Positions 56,506 through 64,000 of a stretch of DNA of 64,000 nucleotides are shown here, piece by piece. The notes beneath the pieces were generated by a model. It made no database searches. It was not told where the DNA came from and saw only the letters and a program-made list of their open reading frames with translations. Each line of letters starts with the position of its first letter. Positions within the stretch are counted from its first letter, which is position 1. The position numbers were made by a program, and so were the translations under genes. The stretch is from Siphonodentalium dalli (Eukaryota > Mollusca > Scaphopoda > Gadilida > Siphonodentaliidae): NCBI GenBank assembly GCA_032622095.1, contig CP136061.1, positions 26,166,991-26,230,990 on the forward strand, given 5' to 3'.

Positions 56506-59500
56506 GAAATGGAAACTGATGAGGCAGAAAGTGAAGAGAGCGATATGGAAACTGATGAGGCAGAAAGTGAAGAGAGCGATATGGAAACTGATGAGGCAGA
56601 AAGTGAAGAGAGCGATATGGAAACTGATGGAGGCGAAAGTGAAGAAAGTTCTAGTGATGGTCAGATTGGACGCGGTCGAAGACAGAATAGAGAAATTGGT
56701 GGGAAGAGAAAGAGAAGTCTGGCTAGAGAGCGTGTTGTGTTCAATCCAACAAAATATTTCAAATTGGAGCTGAACTCGGAGAAATTTTCCAGAAAATTTA
56801 AATCAGCATCACGACAATTTGGTGTGAAATTCGAGAAATTTACAGATCCAATCGAAAACATTCCAGAGATATTTGAGAAGTTGACAGAAGAATTGAAACA
56901 GAAATGTTCAGCAAATGAGAAGACAAGAATCAGAGTTACGATAAATCATCCAGGACTTGATATGAACATTTTCATTCCATTCACAAAAGCCAGTGAATTG
57001 AATGGTGAGACACTCATGGATAATATTCAAAATGTGGTTCAATCAAATGCAGACTTTACAATTCATGACGGTGCACTCAATTTCGAAATCTTCGTTACAG
57101 ATATTCCGGAAGGTGGTACACGACACTCACTACATTATGGACCATTTGCAGACAAGAACAAGCTTACAAAAGTGAAAAGAAGTATTGTCCGGATTGAAAA
57201 TGCTGATGATGTTATGTGTATGGCAAGATCTATTGTCGTCGGAATGTGTAAGGCAGATAGTGATGGATCTGCGTGCTGGTCAAAGAAATGGAAAAGAATA
57301 AGACAATCAATATACACAGCACAAACAGATACAGCAAAAAATCTACTCAACCGTGCTGGTATTCCACACGATACAGTTTGCAGTATCAATGAGTTCCACA
57401 AGATTCAAGAAATATTGTATCCAGAATATGTTGTGAAAATTCACAATGAATTTGCTGGCGCTGGATTTCTATTTGAACCTGCAGAAATGTGTTCGAAGAG
57501 CAAATGTGTACACATCTACTACAACAACAATCACTTCGACACCATAACATCAATCAAAGGATTTCTAGGCACCAGCTACTACTGCGAATTCTGTGACATT
57601 GGATTCAAAAGTCGTGGCGATCATCGATGCAGATTTGTTTGTGCATGCTGGTCATTGACACAGTGTAATTTCACAAATTTGGTGAAGTGTAGAACGTGTC
57701 GACGATCATTCAGAAGTAAATCTTGTTTCGACAACCATTTGAAGACGGAAGGAAAACAGAAAAGAAAAATATGTGATTTGGTTCAACTATGCAACATTTG
57801 TGATGAAGAATTTCTCATCAATAAATCAAACAGACATATATGTGCGGGGTTGAAGAAATGCAAACATTGCAAAGAAATCGTTGAAGCAGATCACAGGTGC
57901 TACATTCCAAAATATGAATCACCGGAAAAGAAACCTGCAAAGATTCCATATGTATTCTTTGACTTTGAATGCAGACAAGACACAGGTGTTCATATTCCAA
58001 ACTTCTGTGTTGCACATACCGCTTGTGGAGATTGCATGTGCAAACCAATCGAAGAAAAATGTGAAACATGCGGACCGGATTCCAGAGAATTTGTATTCAA
58101 GGGTGACAACGTTTTAACAGACTTCACAAACTGGTTATTCCATCAAGATCACAAAGGATGTGTTGCAATAGCACATAATGCTCAGGGGTACGATGCACAG
58201 TTTCTACTTCAAGCACTCATACAAAGTGGAATTCATAAACCAGAACTGATCATGAATGGAAACAAAATTCTCAGTTTAAAATGCAACAGCGTGAAAGTTA
58301 TTGATTCTCTGAGTTTTCTGATGATGCCGCTTTCAAAATTTCCACAAACTTTTCAGCTGAATGAGATGGCAAAAGGACACTTTCCACATTGGGCGAATTC
58401 ACCAAAGTTTCAAAATTACATTGGACATTACTTGGCTTCTGATTACTACAAACCAGACATGATGAGCGTGGAAAATCGAGAGAAATTCTTTGAATGGTAC
58501 AATGAGAAAATAGAAAATTATGCGATATTCAACTTCCAAGAAGAGATAGAGAAGTACTGCAAATCAGACGTGGATATTCTTCGCCGTGGATGTGGAAAAT
58601 TCAGGAAATACATATTGGAAACAGAACAGATTGACCCGTTCATTGAGTCAATAACATTGGCACAAGTTTGCAATTTGGCATGGAGGAAGAATTCAATGCC
58701 AGAGAAAACAATTGGAATCATTCCAGATGGTGGATACCCATGTGCTAAAAACTATTCCATGAAAGCGATACGTTGGCTTCAACATATATCATTGTCACGT
58801 ATGATAACAATCAAGCATGCTTTGAATGGAGGAGAAATCAAGATTGGTGGACACTACGTCGATGGATATGAGGAAGCCACAAGAACAGTTTTTGAGATGA
58901 ATGGGTGTCTGTTTCATGGATGTCCAAAATGTTACAACAACAGACAATACAAGAATCCCTATACGATGCTCACCATGGAAGAATTATATACAAGAACCCA
59001 ACAGAAGAAAGATGAACTGGAAAGTCTTGGTTACAGAGTTGAATCAATTTGGGAGCATCAGATCGACGAAAGAATGAAATCGGATGTGAAATTCAAACAA
59101 CAAATGGAATCTTTCTACAAACATCGAGACCCTATTTTGCCAAGAGAAGCATTGTTTGGTGGACGTACAAATGCCATCAAATTGTACGAGGAAATTGATC
59201 AAGATTCCACAAAAGAAATCAAGTTCATCGATGTGTGTTCGTTGTATCCATTTTGCAACAAATATAAATTCTACCCTGTTGGACATCCAGAAATTTTGAG
59301 CCAAGAGCAGATCGATCAAGAACACATTAGAGACTATGCGGGGCTTGTTAAATGTACAATTTTACCATCATCGAAATTGTATATTCCAGTTCTACCGATT
59401 CATTGTAACAAGAAAATGGTTTTTACTCTGTGCAACACTTGTGCCATCAATGAGAACGAGGCATGTAACCATTCAGAAGAAGATCGAGCTATAACCGGAG

Positions 59501-60483
59501 TGTGGACCACGCCAGAATTATTCAAAGCAATGGATGTTGGCTACAAAATACTTGATGTGTACCAAATTTGGCATTGGACAGATTGGACAGATGAAATATA
59601 CAAATCCTATATCGATAAACATCTAAAGATCAAACAGGAATGTAGTGGTTATCCATTTGGTGTTGAGACAGAAGAACAGAAACAAAAGTTTGTACAGGAT
59701 TATTATGCAGCTGAGGGTATAAATTTGGAGAACATCGAGAAGAATCCAGGAAAACGTCAAATATCTAAAATTATGATTAATTGTATATGGGGTAAGAATG
59801 CACAAAGAAATCTTATGTCAAAAACAGAGTATGTGGATAAACCATCACGTTATTTTGAATTGCTTACTAGTAACAATATAATTGTTCAAAATGTTACACT
59901 TCTTGATGGTGACAAATTCATTCTGGTAAATTATGTTGACATCTTAGATAATATTGAACCTCATCATTCAGCAAATGTTGTTGTTGCTTCTTTTGTTACA
60001 GCGTATGCAAGATTACAATTGTATAAAGTTTTAGAAAAACTTGGAGATAGAGTGCTGTATTTTGATACAGACAGCTGTATGTATGTCAGTGATCCATCAA
60101 AGAAGAACATCAAAACTATCGAAGGAAGATTGGGGAAATGGAGCGACGAACATCCAGATGCAAAGATTGTCAAATTTGTTGGACTTGGGCCAAAGAACTA
60201 CGGATATGAATACATCAAAGATGGGGTAAGATACACCAAATGTAAGGTAAAAGGTATCACTCTTGATTACAGCACAAGTCAAAAAGTTAATTTTGAAACA
60301 ATGGTACAATGTGTTAATGATCGTGAAAATTTCAAAACTGTTGTTGAGTATCCTTCCAGAATTAAAAGACAAAAGAACCATCAATTGATTAGTGAGTGTC
60401 AAACCAAAACTTTCAGATCGGTGTACACAAAACGAAAACTCGTCAATGGTATTCATACATACCCATACGGATGGAGATGTTGA
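56410..60483 (+). CDS. polB: Protein-primed DNA polymerase B, full length (Polinton B)
   Basis: 1,357 residues. The first 32 come from the palindrome. Residues ~31-85 are four acidic 12-residue repeats (ESDMETDEA type). Residues ~110-320 form a domain absent from the Polinton A copy, possibly containing the terminal-protein function (inference). Then come a Cys/His-rich region (~390-500), exonuclease with Exo I D518FE, AHNAQGYDAQF and YCKSDVD, an inserted HGCPKCY domain, and palm motifs D941VCSLYP, KIMINCIWG and YFDTDS (1217-1222). All catalytic residues are present, so it is predicted active. It would replicate linear DNA from protein-capped TIR ends in the nucleus. Confidence 0.93.
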   Translation: MFKRIKRPVSDDSASEEDIVRKRPRPAVIEESEMETDEAESEESDMETDEAESEESDMETDEAESEESDMETDGGESEESSSDGQIGRGRRQNREIGGKRKRSLARERVVFNPTKYFKLELNSEKFSRKFKSASRQFGVKFEKFTDPIENIPEIFEKLTEELKQKCSANEKTRIRVTINHPGLDMNIFIPFTKASELNGETLMDNIQNVVQSNADFTIHDGALNFEIFVTDIPEGGTRHSLHYGPFADKNKLTKVKRSIVRIENADDVMCMARSIVVGMCKADSDGSACWSKKWKRIRQSIYTAQTDTAKNLLNRAGIPHDTVCSINEFHKIQEILYPEYVVKIHNEFAGAGFLFEPAEMCSKSKCVHIYYNNNHFDTITSIKGFLGTSYYCEFCDIGFKSRGDHRCRFVCACWSLTQCNFTNLVKCRTCRRSFRSKSCFDNHLKTEGKQKRKICDLVQLCNICDEEFLINKSNRHICAGLKKCKHCKEIVEADHRCYIPKYESPEKKPAKIPYVFFDFECRQDTGVHIPNFCVAHTACGDCMCKPIEEKCETCGPDSREFVFKGDNVLTDFTNWLFHQDHKGCVAIAHNAQGYDAQFLLQALIQSGIHKPELIMNGNKILSLKCNSVKVIDSLSFLMMPLSKFPQTFQLNEMAKGHFPHWANSPKFQNYIGHYLASDYYKPDMMSVENREKFFEWYNEKIENYAIFNFQEEIEKYCKSDVDILRRGCGKFRKYILETEQIDPFIESITLAQVCNLAWRKNSMPEKTIGIIPDGGYPCAKNYSMKAIRWLQHISLSRMITIKHALNGGEIKIGGHYVDGYEEATRTVFEMNGCLFHGCPKCYNNRQYKNPYTMLTMEELYTRTQQKKDELESLGYRVESIWEHQIDERMKSDVKFKQQMESFYKHRDPILPREALFGGRTNAIKLYEEIDQDSTKEIKFIDVCSLYPFCNKYKFYPVGHPEILSQEQIDQEHIRDYAGLVKCTILPSSKLYIPVLPIHCNKKMVFTLCNTCAINENEACNHSEEDRAITGVWTTPELFKAMDVGYKILDVYQIWHWTDWTDEIYKSYIDKHLKIKQECSGYPFGVETEEQKQKFVQDYYAAEGINLENIEKNPGKRQISKIMINCIWGKNAQRNLMSKTEYVDKPSRYFELLTSNNIIVQNVTLLDGDKFILVNYVDILDNIEPHHSANVVVASFVTAYARLQLYKVLEKLGDRVLYFDTDSCMYVSDPSKKNIKTIEGRLGKWSDEHPDAKIVKFVGLGPKNYGYEYIKDGVRYTKCKVKGITLDYSTSQKVNFETMVQCVNDRENFKTVVEYPSRIKRQKNHQLISECQTKTFRSVYTKRKLVNGIHTYPYGWRC
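56499..56646 (+). repeat. 36-bp tandem repeat within polB
   Basis: Four near-identical units (GAGAGCGATATGGAAACTGA...) encode the acidic 12-residue repeats. Unit 1 starts in the palindrome arm, unit 4 diverges. Confidence 0.85.
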
Positions 60484-60499
60484 GTCATTTCATGTCAAG

Positions 60500-61096
60500 A
60501 TGTTGGCAGGAGTAGTACCTCCAGAAATTGCTGAGAAGATTTATGGATATTTGGTGGCACAGTCAACGCTTATTCCAGAGATAAAGAAGGAATTACAAGA
60601 AGTCTGGTTTGAAAGAGAAAAGAAAGCAATACTACGATGCTGTGATGTCGGCGAATGTTTACAGAGATTGGCCTATCTTGAGTCAAGTATATCTTCTCAT
60701 TTCTCTCAAAAATATATTGAATCATTTATTAAATTCAAAACATTTTTTCTCATTGAAAAAATATCTGATTTTTGGACATTTGGTGCTGATCAACACCATT
60801 TAGATATAGATTTAGGAACTTTTGATGAACATGACTATATTCATTATACAAAGTATGATGATCATTTACCTCTTGATGGGGGAACTTTTGAATCAGTTCC
60901 TAGGATCTATGGGTATTTGTTAACAAAAAAAATGTCAACATATGCAAAAATTAAAAACATTTTGGGGGATGATTTTTTTATTTACAGAACAAAGCACAGA
61001 AGAATAGAAGACTATGATGATTGGATTATTGAAATGTATGGAAATATTTACAGCTTTGGAGATTTCGGTTTAAAAACTAAATTCACACGTCGTTAA
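60500..61096 (+). CDS. F-box-like protein preceding the packaging ATPase (Polinton B)
   Basis: 198 residues from MLAGVVPPEIAEKIYGYLV, 16 bases after the polB stop. An upstream in-frame ATG within polB is possible but less likely. The first ~20 residues fit an F-box core (LPxEIxxKIxxYL). The rest matches the N-terminal 180 residues of the fused Polinton A protein, including [TS]RIYGY and WxxEMYGxIYSFGD/WTFGIVWSYGD blocks. Viral F-box proteins recruit SCF ubiquitin ligases; whether this one does is inference. An in-frame TAA separates it from the ATPase by 33 bases. Confidence 0.6.
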   Translation: MLAGVVPPEIAEKIYGYLVAQSTLIPEIKKELQEVWFEREKKAILRCCDVGECLQRLAYLESSISSHFSQKYIESFIKFKTFFLIEKISDFWTFGADQHHLDIDLGTFDEHDYIHYTKYDDHLPLDGGTFESVPRIYGYLLTKKMSTYAKIKNILGDDFFIYRTKHRRIEDYDDWIIEMYGNIYSFGDFGLKTKFTRR

Positions 61097-61129
61097 GTTC
61101 ACTCTCTGATTAGACATCAAAGTGACAAC

Positions 61130-61780
61130 ATGGAAGAATCTTTACTTTTCCAACATCCGTGTAATTTCTTTATCAGCGGACCTAGTGGATCAGGTAAAAC
61201 AGAATTTGTTAAAAAAGTTATTGAATTTAAACACGATTTATTCCAAACACCACCAAAGAAAATAGTTTGGTGTTACAAAGAATGGCAAGACACATACAAT
61301 CGTATAAAAGAAATTGATAACGTTAAGTTTATCGATGGTATTCCAGACGATGATGAGGAAATTGTATCAGATAAATCATTTCCTCATCTTGTTGTTTTCG
61401 ATGACATGATGGGGGAACAAGATGAAGACAAAATAATGCTTTGGTTTACTAGAAAAGGTCATCATCGAAATGCTTCAATAATTTACATTACTCAAAACAT
61501 GTTCCAAAAATCAAAAAGTAGCAGAACTATAAGTTTGAATGCACACTACATGGTTTTATTTCAAAGCGTTCGAGATAAAAATCAAATAAAAGTTTTGGCT
61601 CATCAAATGCAAACCAATCATTTGAAACAAGCATACGAAGATGCAACTTCAATAAATCATGGATATATTTTAGTAGATTTTCATCCTAGAACAGAAAATT
61701 ATTTGCGAATTAGAACTGATATTTTCCATAAATGGTTGACAGCTAATGACCGAGGTCCTGTCATATATTCAAAAGTATAA
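61130..61780 (+). CDS. A32-type genome-packaging ATPase (Polinton B)
   Basis: 216 residues, starting MEESLLFQHPC. Walker A GPSGSGKT (17-24), Walker B LVVFDDM (~88-94), FTRKGHHRN and YITQNMFQKS follow. It is the FtsK/HerA-superfamily motor of double-jelly-roll viruses that pumps DNA into capsids. About 75 percent of visible residues match Polinton A's domain. Complete and probably functional. Confidence 0.92.
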   Translation: MEESLLFQHPCNFFISGPSGSGKTEFVKKVIEFKHDLFQTPPKKIVWCYKEWQDTYNRIKEIDNVKFIDGIPDDDEEIVSDKSFPHLVVFDDMMGEQDEDKIMLWFTRKGHHRNASIIYITQNMFQKSKSSRTISLNAHYMVLFQSVRDKNQIKVLAHQMQTNHLKQAYEDATSINHGYILVDFHPRTENYLRIRTDIFHKWLTANDRGPVIYSKV

Positions 61781-61814
61781 ATTCAGTTGTTGTTATTTTT
61801 TTCATTTTAGAACC

Positions 61815-62402
61815 ATGTCGTCCACCGAGATGTTTAGTCGTGATGAACTGTCACAAATTATAAATTTCTTCACTTTTGCAGCTGAATTATTTCTTGAAAA
61901 TGATTGGAAATTACCATCACAGACAAAAAAGTTTTTTCAGAGAAATAAAAATGTTCTTAAAAAAATCTCTGATCGATCAACTGATATGGAAACAAAACGC
62001 AAATTAATTTTACAACGAGGTGGTAGTGGGTTTCTTGGAGGAGTTTTAATTAGAAGTCTTTTGAAAAATTCATTTGAACAAACTGGTAGACAATCTAAAA
62101 GTAAATCAAAGGTTTCTCCAAAACGTTCAAAGATTACTCGGAAGCAAACACAACAAAGAGGTAATCAAAAAGAATCTAAACGTAAAACAAAGCTTTCTCT
62201 AAATCATTCAAAGTTTACACCGATGCAAACTCAACAAAATCAACATTCTAAATTTACACCTATACCTTCTCAGCAGAACCCTCAACATCAACCGTTACAA
62301 AAAAAACCAGTTATTGATCTTGAATTTTCAAAATTTATGCCGTTGTCTGATGCATCGAAATCTGCATTCGAAGCTTTAGAATGGTTCAATCCGAAAAGAT
62401 AA
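61815..62402 (+). CDS. Small virion-type protein (intact counterpart of the split A gene)
   Basis: 195 residues from MSSTEMFSRDEL. The earlier in-frame ATG at 61746 lies inside the ATPase gene and was rejected. Helical N-terminus, KLPSQTKKFFQRNK, then RGGSGFLGGVLIRSLL, and a long basic tail with repeated SKFTP[MI] elements. The hydrophobic Gly-rich segment suggests membrane interaction, the tail nucleic-acid binding (inference). Function unknown. Confidence 0.75.
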   Translation: MSSTEMFSRDELSQIINFFTFAAELFLENDWKLPSQTKKFFQRNKNVLKKISDRSTDMETKRKLILQRGGSGFLGGVLIRSLLKNSFEQTGRQSKSKSKVSPKRSKITRKQTQQRGNQKESKRKTKLSLNHSKFTPMQTQQNQHSKFTPIPSQQNPQHQPLQKKPVIDLEFSKFMPLSDASKSAFEALEWFNPKR

Positions 62403-62458
62403 AAGATGAAACATATAATTTTTCTGCTCATTTTGAGACAACTACTTAGACTGTGAAG

Positions 62459-62821
62459 ATGCCTTCAAAAACTAAGAGCCGGAAAGCACCGCTGATAAAA
62501 AAATATTGTGAGTTGATTGTTGCAATGAGTAAAGTTCCATCTGCATATAAAAAGAAAATGATCAACGATGCTCCGAAACAAGTGATGGATTGCATTTCAG
62601 AATGTTGTCAAAATCTTTTAAAAGGTAATGTAAAACTGAATGAAGCTCAGAACCGCAAGTTACATTCGAAGCGTAAACATATCAGATATCTTGCAGACAA
62701 GAACAAACCTTTGCAACAAAAGAAGAAAATTTTGAATCAAAAAGGTGGCTTTTTACCATTATTATTTCTTGCTCCATTGATTAGCAAAACATTAGGTGCA
62801 GTTGTTAAAAATATTTTGTAA
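62459..62821 (+). CDS. Small conserved Polinton protein with hydrophobic C-terminus
   Basis: About 121 residues from MPSKTKSRKAPLIKKY. Counterpart of 23244-23585: DAPKQVMDCISECCQNLLKG and LNQKGGFLPLLFLAPLI are shared. Start chosen at the ATG rather than an upstream in-frame GTG two codons before. Confidence 0.77.
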   Translation: MPSKTKSRKAPLIKKYCELIVAMSKVPSAYKKKMINDAPKQVMDCISECCQNLLKGNVKLNEAQNRKLHSKRKHIRYLADKNKPLQQKKKILNQKGGFLPLLFLAPLISKTLGAVVKNIL

Positions 62822-62841
62822 AAACTAAATCTCAAATAAAT

Positions 62842-63549
62842 ATGAAGAAAATGGTTATTGTACCATTCAGAATGTTGGAAGATTTCAAACAATGGGAAAT
62901 GTCAGAAATGAATAAACCTCAATTACCTCCTGATCCTGCAATTTCAAATGTTTCAGATTCTTACAAAGAATTGAAATCAGTTTATGATAAAAATATTTCT
63001 GAATCAGAAAAGTCACAGTTATTTGGAGAAAATTTGTACAAATTGAAAACTTCACAAAAATCTTTAAATTCAAAATTCAGATTACCTGAACAAAAGTTAT
63101 CTGAAAACTTTGGGAAAATGAGTGACCATATATTGGAAAGTGTGCCATCTAAATTTCGTGGTAAAGCACAACAAATTTTATCATTGTTGTCAACTAATCC
63201 TAAACTTAGATGGGATGATCGTGGACAATTAATTTATGGAACAGAAACAGTTACTGGATCAAATATAATTGATTTGATAAACGATGTTGTTCGTCACCGA
63301 AAAGGTTTTAACCCAGTTGGTTATGAAACATTCCTACGTGGATTGGGGGAACTTAATATACCACAAGATTATGTAGGTAACAGGGATCGATGGCTGTGGA
63401 TGCAAAGACATTTAAAAGGTCACACTGGTGATGAGTTTCATACACCTCATGCAACTCCTATCAGTGGCAAGTCAAGAAAACGTTCAGTTGATATTTTAAC
63501 ACCAGAAACCAGAAAAACTATTTTGAAAGGATGGTCCTCACTTACATAA
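62842..63549 (+). CDS. Conserved Polinton protein of unknown function
   Basis: 235 residues, counterpart of 23588-24328. Shared blocks: MLEDFKQW, LKTSQKS, GSNIIDLINDVVRHRKG, LNIPQDYVGNRDRWLWMQ. Its end overlaps the integrase start by ~19 bases. No function is claimed. Confidence 0.78.
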   Translation: MKKMVIVPFRMLEDFKQWEMSEMNKPQLPPDPAISNVSDSYKELKSVYDKNISESEKSQLFGENLYKLKTSQKSLNSKFRLPEQKLSENFGKMSDHILESVPSKFRGKAQQILSLLSTNPKLRWDDRGQLIYGTETVTGSNIIDLINDVVRHRKGFNPVGYETFLRGLGELNIPQDYVGNRDRWLWMQRHLKGHTGDEFHTPHATPISGKSRKRSVDILTPETRKTILKGWSSLT

Positions 63550-64000
63550 AATTTGACAAACTTCTAACTGAAATTTACTACAATCCAAAAGAAGTTGGTG
63601 GTTTCAGTGGAGCAAATCAACTTTTTAAAAATGCAAAAGAAACAAATAACAAAATTAAGCTTTCAGATGTTAAAAAATGGTTACAATGGCAAAAAACATA
63701 TACTTTGCACAAACCAATTGTTCGGAAATTTCGCAGACGTAAAACTATTGTTGCAGGAATTGATATTCAGTGGCAAGCTGATCTGGCAGATTTGCAAACT
63801 TTGCAAAAGCACAATGACAATTACAGATATTTACTTTGTGTTATTGATGTGTTCTCAAAATTTGCATGGGTTGAAAAAATTAAAGATAAAACTGGTAAAA
63901 CTTTAGTTAAAACATTTCAGAAAATTCTAAAATCATCAAAACGAAAACCAGCTTCATTTCAATCTGACAAAGGTTCAGAATTCAAAAATAAATTATTTTT
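63531..64000 (+). CDS. Integrase, N-terminal part (runs off the window)
   Basis: Open from ATG 63531 to the window end. YYNPKEVGGFSG, TYTLHKPIVRKFRRRKTIV, then the first catalytic Asp in GIDIQWQADLAD and the second in FQSDKGSEF are visible; the Glu and chromodomain would lie beyond. No frameshift is present where Polinton A has its first one. Confidence 0.88.
   Translation, partial: MVLTYIKFDKLLTEIYYNPKEVGGFSGANQLFKNAKETNNKIKLSDVKKWLQWQKTYTLHKPIVRKFRRRKTIVAGIDIQWQADLADLQTLQKHNDNYRYLLCVIDVFSKFAWVEKIKDKTGKTLVKTFQKILKSSKRKPASFQSDKGSEFKNKLF

Larger units (their letters stand above)
51856..64000 (+). mobile_element. Polinton B, left 12.1 kb (continues past window)
   Basis: It starts AGTAGTAATGGGGGGCAC, aligned with Polinton A's AGTAGTATTGGCTGCCAC. 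The preceding CACAAT (51850-51855) is the candidate left target duplication. Every Polinton gene visible (polB, ATPase, three small virion or unknown genes, start of integrase) is open over its full expected length. It is a different lineage from A: proteins are clearly diverged and the TIR repeats differ. The capsid genes and right end lie beyond the window. Confidence 0.9.

Noticed and set aside
63595-63906. 103-codon ORF at the integrase locus
   Set aside because: Out-of-frame shadow; the homologous integrase frame is open from 63531 to the window end.

Overview
The window is animal genomic DNA, AT-rich and full of repeats. It holds the last two exons of a receptor-type protein tyrosine phosphatase gene with GT-AG introns, LINE 3' fragments, foldback/MITE elements, satellites, and two Polinton (Maverick) virus-like transposons. 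Nothing fixes the species. An aquatic invertebrate is the best guess, and this is inference from repeat content only.

Layout. 1-14.6 kb is host DNA: a 3' PTP gene fragment at 895-1945, a satellite-filled inverted-repeat element (about 2.29-3.96 kb), a DNA element with long inverted ends (8.59-11.48 kb) and a nested-palindrome MITE (13.1 kb). 14,734-30,546 is Polinton A. It is complete from end to end, starts AGTAGT and ends ACTACT, has TIRs of about 500 bp and a perfect 6-bp target duplication CATGCG, and sits in one arm of an older palindrome. 30.6-51.8 kb is host DNA with a 1.13-kb foldback element, a broken LINE, a 5.3-kb TIR element filled with a ~190-bp satellite, segmental duplications and another nested-palindrome MITE. 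51,856-64,000 is the left part of Polinton B, which runs off the window.

Polinton A (left to right): small unknown protein, OTU-like protein (-), protein-primed DNA polymerase B, F-box-like/packaging ATPase, three small virion-type or unknown proteins, integrase with chromodomain, membrane protein plus penton-type minor capsid protein, virion-core-like basic protein, double-jelly-roll major capsid protein, unknown Cys/His protein, adenain-like protease, second OTU-like protein. A is dead. polB lacks its first ~319 codons and its Exo I Asp is Tyr; integrase and capsid are frameshifted, the protease has two stops, and one gene is split by a 1.4-kb insertion. Polinton B carries intact counterparts of everything visible, with a 1,357-residue polymerase and four or five extra small genes in divergent pairs at its left end.

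The most unusual feature is that all seven small accessory genes at the Polinton ends (both elements, both strands) are followed 13-22 nt after the stop by a perfect animal histone-mRNA 3' stem-loop (GGCCCTTTTCAGGGCC or a compensated variant; eight copies). A purine-rich, HDE-like element lies about 12-14 nt further on. The replication and capsid genes lack it; AATAAA signals are visible after A's capsid/protease block and after B's zinc-knuckle gene. This suggests that these mobile elements use the host's SLBP/U7 replication-coupled histone 3'-end pathway for one gene class. A second novelty is a ~400-bp near-perfect palindrome in B. It acts as a divergent TATA promoter and gives polB and an oppositely transcribed zinc-knuckle protein the same first 32 residues.
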